From Mesorhabditis belari (lineage: Eukaryota; Nematoda; Chromadorea; Rhabditida; Rhabditidae): a stretch of DNA of 64,000 bases. Made by a program: the position numbers and the translations under genes. Location: positions 434,501 through 498,500 of the forward strand of contig CAUEEP010000937.1 in the NCBI GenBank assembly GCA_958450365.1. The letters run 5' to 3'. Positions 22,301 through 32,500 of the stretch are shown one piece after another. The number at the start of each line of letters is the position of its first letter. The stretch's first letter is position 1. The notes beneath the pieces are model-generated. The model was not told where the DNA came from. It saw only the letters and a program-made list of their open reading frames with translations, and did not search any database.

Positions 22301-25300
22301 GATAAAGATAAAGATAAAGATAAAGATAAAGATAAGAGAATTCACTGCATATCCTATAGTGATAGTGATTCAGTTATGATTCTAAATTCTAAATTCTAAA
22401 TTCAGATGAAGAAGAAACGGCTTGGCTAGAGGCTCTTCCAGCTGAGGTCGATGATTGTATCGCGAATCGGGATATCGAACAGGTACTGGAGGAGATAAGC
22501 TTTTCTTTTGATTTCAACTCGACATTTATATAGGCTGTGGATCTTGTAATGCAGTGGAAAGAGTGCAATGCGAAGTTGACCGCTGTCGACACTCAAATGC
22601 AGCAACGAGAACAACAGGTTGGGTTTTTTTTTTTTGAAAACCATTTCCCGGATCAGGCTCTGAAGCTAGAGGACCTAGCCTGGCTCTAGGACCTAGCTTC
22701 CGACGTGTACCTGGCTTGGTCTTGAATTGTCGTGGGTGTACCCTTGGTTACAACTAGAACTTGCACTAGCTACAGTAGTCTCCAACTGTGCGCACACCAG
22801 CTACAGTAGTCGACAGGAGTCTTCACTTATCTAACTGTAGCTTGGCTAGGGGTTGTCTAGATATATAACGATGCTGTGACTAAAAAGAACGGACTGAGCG
22901 AAAATGTTATCCGAGCTATACATAGACGCAGAATTTTATGCTGATTCCGAATATGTATTCAGCTTTTGCTAAATGATAGTCTGCCAGGAGTTATAAGTGT
23001 CCAAAGTTTTGTTAGGAAAATGTGGTCATTTGGGTCTTAGCGGACCCGATGGTCTTAGCGGCCTCCTGGCGAACCGGTGTCCGGTGCAGCCGTGGCCTAG
23101 TGGTACAGCGCTCGTTTTCAGAGCGAGACCTCACGAGTTGGACCCCCAATTTGGATTTTGCTTTTGCTTTTTTTACTCCAAACTGTGAGAGCAAAACTAT
23201 CGTATATACTGCTACTGTAGCTACTGTAGCTACTGTGGATACTGTAGCTACTGTGCCTACTGTAGCTACTGTAGAACAAGATACTGTGGATTTCAGAAAG
23301 CTAAAATCTATGCTATCACTATAATTCTTTAGATAATCGGTCTCCTATCCGAGGACATCCGACGGCCGGGTGCCGTTCACGGTGGTCCTCGAGCCATGAA
23401 AAAGGCGATCTCGTTACTGAAACAATTGGATCGAGGTGAGAAATAGAATTATATTTAAATATATCGATTTATATCGATATAATTATATTCTTAGGCACCT
23501 ATGCGGTGGATCTTTATCTACGACGACGATCGGCGCTTCAAAGAAGCGCTTGCCGAGATGTGGCTGTGAGTGAGGAGCCGTTGAGGTTTGAGAGAAACAA
23601 AAAAATACTAGAAAATAAGCTACGGATATTAGAGAGATTTATTGAGATATAAGACATCTTTCTATAGTATGTTAGTTAGAAATTTAGCTACGTGAAGCAA
23701 CTCTCGGCCCTCTATTGCACGGCGGTGGCCGATGTGGCCACAGAGTTTCGCTCGCAACCCGAACACTATTGTCAGGTAGGAAAAATGATTGACTTTTTGA
23801 TGAAATTAGAGAATAGATTTCATTATCATAATGCATTGGATGACGAGAGAAGATTTAGGTTCTTCAATGGTGCTCGATCGAGTTGAGTATGCTGTTGTCG
23901 CTGGTGAGACGTCATGTGATTGGTGAGTTCTACTCCGAAAGTGCTTGATGCTTGGCACTGGATTTTGTTGACATAAAAAGTAACAGTGTTAGCCAGAAGC
24001 CAGATCTGGATCCGGTAATAGCACCGGATTACTGTAATATGAAAATCGTATTGTTTTTTCGTTTTTTCTTTGAATATAGTACCAGGTAGATCACGAAAAA
24101 GTCATAGCTTAGCTTTTGATTTAGCCTGAGCAACTTGAGGCCCGACTTTACGTTACTGTAGTAAAGTACTGTAGCGTACGGTTGGCGTGTATATTTCTGG
24201 AAATGTGTTCATGCTTTTAGACTATGACTACTGTACATAAACTACTGTACCCAAAGAGAAAACTCATTCAGAAGTGGCCCCAACGACAGCCGTTCTCGCC
24301 TACACATGGCGCATCTTGATGCAAAGTTGTGATGAATTGACAAGCATGGGAGTTCAACTAACGTTTGAGGTTGGATAAGAGTTTTCTTTGCTTTTCTTTG
24401 ATTTTCTTTGATTTTCTTTGCTTTACTTTGCTTTTCTTTGCTTTTCTTTGCTTTTCTTTGCTTTTCTTTACTTTTCTTTGCTTTTCTTTGCTTTACTTTG
24501 CTTTTCTTTGCTTTTCTTTGCAATCTTGCTTACTTTCAGGTGAATCGCCTACTTGGACCATCGCTGAAAATGGCGCTTGAGACGAATTTTCAAAATGTGA
24601 TGCACGGATTGAGAACGAGAATGGCGGTGTGTTTGTTTCGAAAGTAACTCTTTATGCTTGAATCTCGAAAACCTTCTGGTGCATTGAAAGATTTCTTGAT
24701 TTTTCTGATGAAATGACAAATCATCGTTGTGAGAAATTGGAGAATTGAGTACACTAGAAAGGGTGCGTTTACAAATGAAATGTCTATTGCAATAAATTAT
24801 ATTGCATTATTTATAAAATAGGGGTTTTTTTGGGACTTGAAAAAATTTGGATCTTGAAAAGTGGATCAGATACAAGAAAACGAAAGACAATTCGATTCTT
24901 TTTCAAAGAAAATTTTTGTGATCGATTTTTCCCTTAATTTTAGCTGTATTGTAGCTGCTTTTTAGCTGCTTTTTAGCTGTTTTTAGCTGTTTTTGAGCTG
25001 TTAAAGTGATGAATATTTTGATGATTTTGAAAGAAAATGAAATGATTTACGTGTAGGAGATGTGTCCGAATACAAGAATCAAATGAAAAAAAAAGAAAAA
25101 CTGTTAAAGTAATGTTAAAGTAATGTTAAAGTACTGTTAAAGTACTGTTAAAGTATTGTTAAAGTATTGTTAAAGTACTGTTAAAGTACTGCTCAAGTAC
25201 TGTTAAAGTACTGTTAAAGTACTGTTAAGGTACTGTTAAAGTAATGTTAAAGTAATGTTAAAGTAATGTTAAAGTAATGTTAAAGTACTGTTAAAGTAAT

Positions 25301-28034
25301 GTTAAAGTAATGTTAAAGTACTGTTAAAGTACTGCTCAAGTACTGTGGAAGTATTGTTAAAGTACTGTTAAAGTACTGTTAAAGTAATGTTAAAGTAATG
25401 TTAAAGTAATGTTAAAGTACTGTTAAAGTATTGTTAAAGTATTGTTAAAGTACTGTTAAAGTACTGTTAACTCTTTGTCCCAAGAGAATCGAGATTGACT
25501 TTCGGTTTTGCATATGATAACTTATCACAATGAAAAGACTCGTCTTTTTTTTCACCCGAATGAAAAGACTCGAATTTTCACGAAGAATCAATAATAGTAG
25601 AGTTATAGACTTAAATTTGATAATTTGATAATTTGATAACTTGATAACTCTTGATTTTAAATCGTGTCTTGATTTTCAGGAAGAAAAATGGCGTCCCCTA
25701 ATTCTGGATAGTGAATCGGCGTTGTCTCGTTTAGTGGAAGAGCTATCGGATTTGGGTTTATCAATCGAATGGGCGATTGCCGGACGAGCAGCTTTAAATA
25801 TCTCACAGGTAATTGAAAGCGCTAGAGTAGAGTAACTAGAGTAAGAAAATGATCGTCATCATCGATTGACGAAGAGCTCTACAGAGCTTTTTATGGCTCT
25901 ACAGAGCTGTATCTTGGTGTCGCGAGGTTAATGGGTTTAATCCCGGCTAGATTATTGGGACTCCTTTCTCATAGATACCGTAAATACGGTAATAGTACCC
26001 CACCCCCCTCGTACAGTCGTACAGTCGCGTAGTCGTAAAAATTTTTTTAGTATTTTTTAGTATCATTGTTTTTCAAAGCGCCCGTACTTTCAAAAAATGC
26101 GTCTTTGGTATTAAAAAATAGCCCTGAATCTCAGCTATTTTTTGATACCTAAACGCGCATTGTAGCATAAATCAGTGCCGAGAAAAACTCGTTCAAAGCT
26201 AGACTACGCAACACTCCGCACCGCTCATTATGGGGGTCGGGTACTATTACAGTATTTGCAGTATGAGTTTTTTTTTATGGGTTTAGAGGTGTGTTTGTGT
26301 GTATTGTTGTGTACCAAATTATTCGTGGTACAAATTCATGTGAATACATGTATTTTTTTTAAAGAAAATGTCTGTCGATCCTTTTTTGTCGTTGGCAGGT
26401 GAAGGTTTTTCGTCTTTTTCTCAGCACCAGCCCTTTGATTTCACCTATCTGGACTATCATTCGATGCAGAATGAAATTGCGCTTTAAATGATACCAAAAA
26501 CAACTCAAAATATAATACACATGCAAAGTTATGAGGAAAAAGGTTAAGTCCCGCGGGGTTTAGGTTTTTAGCCAACAACTTTGCGTGGATATTATATTTT
26601 GAGTTGATTTTGGTATCATTCGACGCGCAATTTCATTCTGCATCGAATGATATCAAAAACAACTCAAAATATAATATCCATGCAAAGTTGTTGGCTAAAA
26701 ACCTAAACCCCATCCACTATGGACGTTCCTTCTCATAACTTTGCATGGATATTATATTTTGAGTTGTTTTTGGTAGCATTCGACGCGCAATTTCATTCTG
26801 CATCGAATGGTAGTTAAAATAGTCAAAACTGAAAGGTTGATGCTGAGAAAAAGATGAAAAACCCTGGATTGTTAATGGCAAAAAGAATCGAGAGATGTTT
26901 TTGTTATAAATCTACGACACATGTACTGTAAAACTGAATGTAAATGTAAATTTCAATGTTTTACAGCATACTCTTCACTTTGCCCGCGTCTCCTACACGC
27001 TGGCAAAAGATTTAGAGAAGTTGGCTGGGTGAGTTGATTTGGAAAAAATGGCTCTCTTGAATCGATCTTAAATCGAACTTAAAACATCTTCAGCTTGAAG
27101 TGAACAACGTAAAGTTTTCAGTTCTCCTTGTCATGCTCAGTGTGATGAGTTTATGTTGCAAATTTGGGTCGAATACCTTCAGCATCTCTCGACGGCAAAG
27201 ACGAATAACGATGCGCACACGTACAGCGCATCATTTACCGTTACCCAGGTTTCAGAATCTAGCTTTCGTCGACTGTTTAAAAGCTTAAAATATTGGGTTT
27301 GGTGAGTTGAAAATTGCGGGAGTTTGAAGTAAAATTTAACAAATTCAAAATTGACGACTTCTGCCCATTTTATAGGCAATTTAAGGGACTCCTCTTTCGT
27401 GGTAGGATTTTGCTTTGTGTGTGAGACAAGTGTGAGACTGTGAGACTCAGACTGGACTGGAGAATGGAGGACTGGAGATGTCCCAGTTTGAGCACAATTT
27501 GAGCACTTTCTTCAAAAGAAACCCATTTTGGTGTCAATGGAAAAGTTGTAGAGAATCAAAAATTAGGCTTATAGCTAAATTTACAAAAAGATACACTTTG
27601 TAGTTTCGCTTAAAATGCAAGTTTTGTGAAATTTGTAAATTTGTAAATGTAAATTTGGCATTTCTTGAAAACCAGTTTTTCAATCGCACTGAAAATTTGG
27701 ATATAAATTTGATTTTTGATTCTCTACAACTTTTCCATTGACACCAAAGTGGGTTTCTTTTGAAGAAAGTGCTCAAACTGTCATTTATAACAATAGCCAG
27801 CAGTTTTCAATTCACCAACCCAATAGGTTTCATAAATGATCATTTCAGGTACTTTCCTTATGTGAGCACACTTATTATGGTGAAGAAGATGAAATGCTTC
27901 GACGTTTATTGCAAAAAGAATTCCCTGCTTTAATGAAATTTGCGAATGAAGAGGAAGAGGAAAAGGAAAAGGAAGAGGAAGAGGAAGAGGAAGAGGAAGA
28001 GGAAAATGAAGAAGAAGAAGTGGCACATGTTTGA
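16399..28034 (+). CDS. Exocyst complex component 8 (EXO84)
   Basis: Exons 16399-16495, 16702-16799, 18138-18204, 18891-18950, 19105-19223, 19554-19649, 20920-20981, 21094-21210, 21870-21965, 22078-22199, 22406-22482, 22534-22617, 23333-23435, 23495-23585, 23688-23775, 23859-23922, 24272-24369, 24540-24626, 25680-25808, 26967-27028, 27122-27248 and 27849-28034 join in frame to 709 codons (human EXOC8: 725). FNPAEYIRQRL opens the Vps51-like coiled region and HLEREIYQIGSMLAEQKTLL continues it. A PH domain follows at about 148-270 (RVILFGEMVLLDG, LILLNDRLLVGN, FPEHRYYRCESARIKKQW). The Exo84 C-terminal helical bundle then starts near WLEALPAEVDDCIANRDIEQ and includes SYVKQLSALYCTAVADV. EXOC8 is a tethering subunit that brings secretory vesicles to the plasma membrane. 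The last exon ends in an acidic Glu-rich tail from a GAA/GAG repeat. Introns carry several mobile elements. Very secure family call. Confidence 0.95.
16800..17078 (+). other. ORF continuing into EXOC8 intron 2
   Basis: The EXOC8 frame runs on without a stop for 92 codons past the exon 2 donor (QVGNLMRKVAEIY... KMPFDSL) and ends in TGA at 17076. It reads like protein (KESNARFRLSIEALYDEIEG), but I recognise no family. It could be an alternative last exon giving a short EXOC8 isoform, or an inserted sequence. TATGTCGTAG at 16852 matches the end motif of the element at 17565-18111. Confidence 0.35.
17563..18112. mobile_element. MITE with TATATCGTAGTGG terminal repeats
   Basis: TATATCGTAGTGGAAAAGG followed by TTTTTTCAGTCAAAAAG at the left is inverted at 18076-18112 (CTTTTTGACTGAAAAACCC then TTTTCCACTACGACATATA). 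About 550 bp, in EXOC8 intron 2, with no transposase. End motif shared with the fold-back element at 28360-29295. Confidence 0.75.
18245..18780. mobile_element. Non-autonomous mariner-type MITE
   Basis: TTAGGTTGATGCAAAAGTCT at the left end is inverted exactly at 18733-18780, with TA on both outer sides (18243-18244, 18781-18782) as the expected target duplication. The ends resemble mariner terminal repeats (TTAGGTTG.TGCAAAAGT). Arm identity runs about 45 bp. The interior has no transposase reading, so mobilisation would need an enzyme from elsewhere. Confidence 0.85.
19255..19505. repeat. 21-bp and ~30-bp intronic repeats
   Basis: Five copies of ATGGCTGGCTTAATAGCTGTA are followed by related TTAGGATTAATGGCTATCGTA units, in EXOC8 intron 5. 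Confidence 0.9.
20281..20676. mobile_element. Fold-back element, GGGACAAATGCGACC ends
   Basis: The two halves 20281-20475 and 20490-20676 are inverse copies meeting at a very short centre. The outer ends carry GCGACC...GCGCACC like the element at 11330-11826, but the inner arm sequences differ. Located in EXOC8 intron 6. Confidence 0.8.
20790..20880. repeat. ~17-bp repeat (AATGTCTTAAATG)
   Basis: Five imperfect copies of TGAATGTCTTAAATG in EXOC8 intron 6. Confidence 0.7.
21232..21722. repeat. 21-bp minisatellite (GTTGTTGTAGCTGTAGCTAGA)
   Basis: About 23 copies with point variants at the third and eleventh bases, in EXOC8 intron 8. Confidence 0.9.
22292..22338. repeat. (GATAAA)n microsatellite
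   Basis: About seven perfect hexamers in EXOC8 intron 10. Confidence 0.9.
23085..23154 (+). pseudogene. tRNA-like element
   Basis: GCAGCCGTGGCCTAGTGG (box A), a CTCG...CGAG anticodon-like stem, and a weakened box B GTTGGACCCCC. It lies in EXOC8 intron 12. The loop would read TCA, which supports a non-functional tRNA relic. Confidence 0.4.
23205..23275. repeat. 9-bp repeat (ACTGTAGCT)
   Basis: Eight imperfect units of GCTACTGTA. Confidence 0.8.
24376..24528. repeat. 10-bp repeat (TTTGCTTTTC)
   Basis: About 15 imperfect units in EXOC8 intron 17. ORFs rich in Phe/Cys/Leu or Lys/Ser over it are artefacts. Confidence 0.9.
25098..25472. repeat. 11-bp minisatellite (GTTAAAGTACT)
   Basis: About 34 units, alternating TACT, TAAT and TATT endings, in EXOC8 intron 18. 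Confidence 0.95.
25809..26400. other. EXOC8 intron 19, 5' part
   Basis: No array or exon. A C-rich patch CCCCACCCCCCTCG lies at 25999. The bulk is AT-rich with GTACTATTACAGTA-like sequence near 26240. Confidence 0.4.
26404..26867. mobile_element. Nested inverted-repeat element
   Basis: The outer ends (CTTTTTCTCAGCACC and GGTTGATGCTGAGAAAAAG) are inverted. Inside are three alternating-orientation copies of a segment ending ACAACTCAAAATATAATA with TGCAAAGTT. This layered palindrome lies in EXOC8 intron 19 and encodes no protein. Confidence 0.75.
27484..27781. mobile_element. Inverted-repeat element
   Basis: CAGTTTGAGCAC...GAGCACTTTCTTCAAAAGAA and on to about 27570 is inverted at 27712-27781. 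The element is about 300 bp, in the last intron of EXOC8. Confidence 0.75.
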
Positions 28035-28062
28035 TGAGATTTAACTAGATTTAAATCAACTT

Positions 28063-28195
28063 TTGGGGGGAAAAAAAAAAAAAAAAAAAAAAAAAAAGGG
28101 GTTGTATGGGGGAGGGAAGGAAAAAAAAAAAAAAAAAAAAAAAAGGCAGACCATTAAAAAAAAAAAAATATGAGTGGGCTCTTGCCATGGGACAA

Positions 28196-28250
<55 letters not shown>

Positions 28251-28253
28251 ACC
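28063..28253. repeat. A and G homopolymer block
   Basis: Runs of about 24 A, 26 A, 13 A and a G run of about 47 bases lie 30 bp downstream of the EXOC8 stop. Such runs are error-prone in sequencing, so the exact length, and perhaps the presence, is doubtful. Confidence 0.8.
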
Positions 28254-28359
28254 CAAAAAATATCGTAACTTAACTTCAAAACTAACTAATTTCAAACTAT
28301 TCAAATAACTAAACTTTATGGTAAGTGATTTTCTTAGTTTTCTAAGTCCGAATTTATAT

Positions 28360-29295
28360 GTCGTAGCCGATTATGAATGAGTGGGTCTAGGAGCGTTCAA
28401 CCATCAGATTCTGGGTCTTCAGCTGATCCAGAACCTTCAGCTGACTCTTCAGCTGACTCTGAACCTTCAGCCAATGAATTAGTAGATCTAGAAACCTCCA
28501 ACCATCAAGTATTTAGTAACATTCAACGCAGAATCATTAATAATTATGTTAAATTTTTAAAATTAGAAAGATTGGATAAAAAGAAAAAAATTATGGAGCT
28601 TCAAAGTTTTCTCTTGAACAAAGAGTTTTTTTGCTCTAATTTTTTTTCTTTTTATCAAATCTTGCTAATTTTAAAAATTTAACATAATTATCAATGATTC
28701 TGCGTTGAATGATACCAAATACTTGATGGTTGGAGGTTTCTAGGTCTACTAATTCATTGGCTGAAGGTTCAGAGTCAGCTGAAGATTCTGGATCAGCTGA
28801 AGAGTCAGCTGAAGATTCTGGATCAGCTGAAGAGTCGGCTGAAGGTTCAGAGTCAGCTGAAGAGTCAGCTGAAGATTCTGGATCAGCTGAAGAGTCAGCT
28901 GAAGATTCTGGATCAGCTGAAGAGTCAGCTGAAGGTTCTGGATCAGCTGAAGAGTCAGCTGAAGGTTCTGGATCAGCTGAAGAGTCAGCTGAAGGTTCAG
29001 AGTCAGCTGAAGGTCCTGGATCAGCTGAAGAGTGAGCTGAAGACTCAGAATCTGATGGTTGGACGCTCCTAGACCCACTCATTCATATTCCGGCTACGAG
29101 GGTCCCGCCGATATTTGAATGAAACGTTGTAGCGCCGGCAATTTTTAACCTAAACTCACAAATTTGGTACCAATCGACGCAGAATTCAAATCGCTACAAG
29201 ATGGTATAATATTGTCCTCATACATTAAAGGGTTTCTCTACTAGAAAGGTTTAACCAAAAATTTTCATTCATAATCGGCTACGACATATAAATTA
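28360..29295. mobile_element. Fold-back element with mirrored Ser/Ala/Asp ORFs
   Basis: TATGTCGTAGCCG at 28360 is inverted at 29274-29290 (CGGCTACGACATATA). The inner arms 28377-28680 (+) and 28636-29082 (-) translate to the same start MSGSRSVQPSDS and the same later part NELVDLETSNHQVF, with an 18 to 30 bp repeat (SADPEPSADS) between. The right arm has many more repeat units than the left. It could encode a small repetitive protein, but no family is recognised. A further GGCTACGAGG junction lies at 29092. Confidence 0.7.
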
Positions 29296-29501
29296 TTTGA
29301 TTTTTAAAAGATTCGGCGATTTTTTTTTTTTCCATTTTTGATTTTCTTATCGATCAACATCGATCCAAACTGTGATATCACTTGCGTTATGAGCTTTTTT
29401 TCTTGTAGAAATTGCTTTTATCTGTACATTTGTACTCGATTCTTTTATTCTGATAAACGAGAAAACGTGAAAACGTGAAAAAAAACAAAAATTTTGCGTT
29501 T

Positions 29502-32500
29502 CTATGATGGAAGAATGATTTTTTGGGTGCTGAGTTGAGAAGCTTTCTCCAAAAGTGCCTCGATATTGATGCGGCGATTATCGTTGAAATTCGTCAATGA
29601 AATCAACTCTTCTTTCGTCTTTGGAGACTGGAAAAGTAAAGGTAAAAAAGAAATTGAAAAGAATTTTGGAGATGGGATTGAACCCTCGACCCCCCTCTAG
29701 AGACCTCTCGCTTCCCGGCCAATGACCTCTAACCGACTGAGCTATTTGGTAGCTTGAGCGGGCGAGAGAAAAAGGGAAAGACAAGGGGAAGAAGAGAGAA
29801 AGAAAGATAATGATAATAGTTTAAAGTCAAAAATGAACCAGAAGCCTATACAACGCTTCTTTCACCGCCTAGAAATATCCCCTCGTGGTGTAGTGGATAA
29901 GAGACTTGTTTCCAAAACGAACCACCAAATTTTTGCTCGGGTTCGATCCCTTCTATTTGTTTTCATTTTAGACAGCTACAGTACCGTGATCGTATCACTT
30001 ACAGTATGCTTTCCCGTCGAAACTGGATACGGTAGCGCTTTCTAGGGTCACTTTAGCGTCGAGAAGCCACTAACACTAGAATAGCTATTAATATCGGCTA
30101 CAGGTTGACCCTGGGACTATGGAGGACTTAGACTGGTCCTAAAGTAGGCTAAAGGCCAACCTTGACCTGGCTACTGTAGCTGGGTTACGATAGCGGTTAC
30201 GGTAGCTGTCTGGGTTACAGTAGACGTTACGGTAGCGATTACGATAGCTGTCTGGGCTACGGTAGCTGTCTGGGCTACGGTAGCGATTACAATAGCTGTC
30301 TGGGTTACGGTAGCGGTTACGGTAGCTGTCTAGGTAGCAGATACGGTAACTGTCTGGGTTACGGTAGCGGTTACGGTAGCTGTCTGGGTTACGGTAGCTT
30401 TCTGGGCTACGGTAGCTGTCTAGGTTACGGTAGCGATTACGATAGCTGTCTGGGTTACGGTAGCCATTTGGGTTACGATAGCGGTTACAGTAACTGTCTG
30501 GGTTATAGTAGCCGTTTGGGTTACGGTAGCCGGGCACGCTTTTAAGCGCGAATCAGCCTTTTCCTCGCCTCGGAATCCCGAAAATCAGGAATTCAGTGCA
30601 CCAGAGCAGAAACTTTTACAAAGTTTGAGCACAAAGTACAAGTCTACCTGTTGATCCAAGTAGGTCCAAAGGGCGAGCGTTTGAAGATAATATGGATGAT
30701 CGAGTCCGAAACAGACCTCAAAGATGTTCATCGCATCAAACGCGTAAGGACGAGCCTGAAATTTGTTCGATAAGAAAAGTTAGAGAAGAGGGAGAAGAGG
30801 AAGGAGAGGAAGAAGAAGAAGGGGAAGAAGAGGAAGAAGAGGAAGAAGAGGAAGGAGAGGAAGGAGAGGAAGAAGAGGAAGAAGAGGGAAGAAGAGGGAG
30901 AAGATGGAGAAGAGGAAGGAGAGGAAGAAGAAGGGGAAGAAGATGGAGAAGAGGAAGGAGAGGAAGAAGAAGAAGGGGAAGAAGAGGAAGAAGAGGAAGG
31001 AGAGGAAGAAGAAGAAGGGGAAGAAGAGGAAGAAGAGGAAGGAGAGGGAGAAGAGGAGAAAGAGGAAGAAGAGTCTTCTCTCTTCTTTTCTCCATACATC
31101 ATCTCGCTTCTCTTGTTCGATAAGCGCTTTCACAATGTGCAGCAATTGATAGCCGACATGACGATCGGCTTTTGGGAAACAGCTGAAATTGGATAAATCG
31201 ATTAATTCTGATAAATCGATCAACTCTGCAAATGACTCTTAAAACTCTATGAAAAATTCTATTTCTACATAATGGCCTCAATAAAATGAATATCTCTAAT
31301 CGATTCTGCGGCCTCGAAAACCCCTAGGTACAAATTTAGAGCTAAATTTCTTTTTCCACGATCTACAAACAAAAGAAAAACCCGGATAAATGACTGGCTA
31401 GATGTTCTTTGTGCGGTTTTGTAATCGCTCGTCATTTGGCGAACCGCTTAGGTATATAAGGCTTTCATTTTCTCTCATTTTCTTCCACTTACAGCTTATA
31501 ATTCTCGTAGACTTGTTTATGAATATTTGAGATATTTTCTTCTAACGATCCAGTGATATGATAGAGAGCGGTTCTCAATCGAGCAATGTAGACATTCATC
31601 GGATGCAGAATTGATTCAGCGGAAGATAGCATTTCTCGGAGCTAAATTTGAGCTAATTATTATCTAATAACCAGATTATCTGTTATCTGTTAGTTTTTGG
31701 GGTTTTTCTTTGTTTTAAACAGTTTTTAAACAGATCCCGTGATGAACCAAGGGAAATTGGGGAGTGCTTTCTTACAAAGAACACTTCACTTGAAAAAAAG
31801 AAAAGAAAAATTCAATGGTGGGATCGAACTTGCGAGGTTTGGCTCTGGAAGCGAGCGATTTACCACTCGGCCAAGCCTGCACCGAGACCGGTCTGCTAGG
31901 AAGCCATTAAGACCATCCGTTCCGCAAAGAAGCCGTTTAAGACCGAAATAGCTTCAAAGCAAAAGTAAATCCAATGGTGGAATCGAACTTGCGAGGTTTG
32001 GCTCTGGAAGCGAGCGATTTACCACTCGGCCAAAGATGCAGCGAGATTGGTTGGCTAGAAAGCCGTTAAGACCATTGCGTCAAGCCATTTAAGACCGAAA
32101 TAACTTCAAGGCAAAAGAGAATCCAATGGTGGATCGAACTTGCGAGGTCCCGCTTTAGAAACGAGCGATTTACCATTTGGCTAAGCCGGCACTGCAACCG
32201 GTTGACCAGAAAGCCATTAAGACCATCAGAAGCCATTAAGACCGAAAAAAGCAAAGAAAAAACCAATGGTGGGATCGAACTCGCAAGGTCTCGCTTTAGC
32301 AACCAGCGATTTACCACTCGGCCAAAGGTCTAGCGAGATAGCTCGGCCAGAAAGCCGTTAACACCCTCGGGTCCGCAAGAATCCACATTTTCTTAAGCAA
32401 ACTTTAAACGCTTGTAACTTGTGACAGATTGCCATTGGGAAAAAACGGAATATATATTTGGAATCAGCAGAAAATTCTGCGTTTTTCATGTAGGTTGGAA

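Noticed and set aside
23085..23154. A selenocysteine tRNA (loop reads TCA)
   Set aside because: Lacks the long acceptor and D-stem of tRNA-Sec, and box B is degraded.
30692..31223. Glu-, Arg- and Leu/Pro-rich ORFs
   Set aside because: Purine array between SMYD exons. Only 31098-31182 and 30648-30755 are true exons here.
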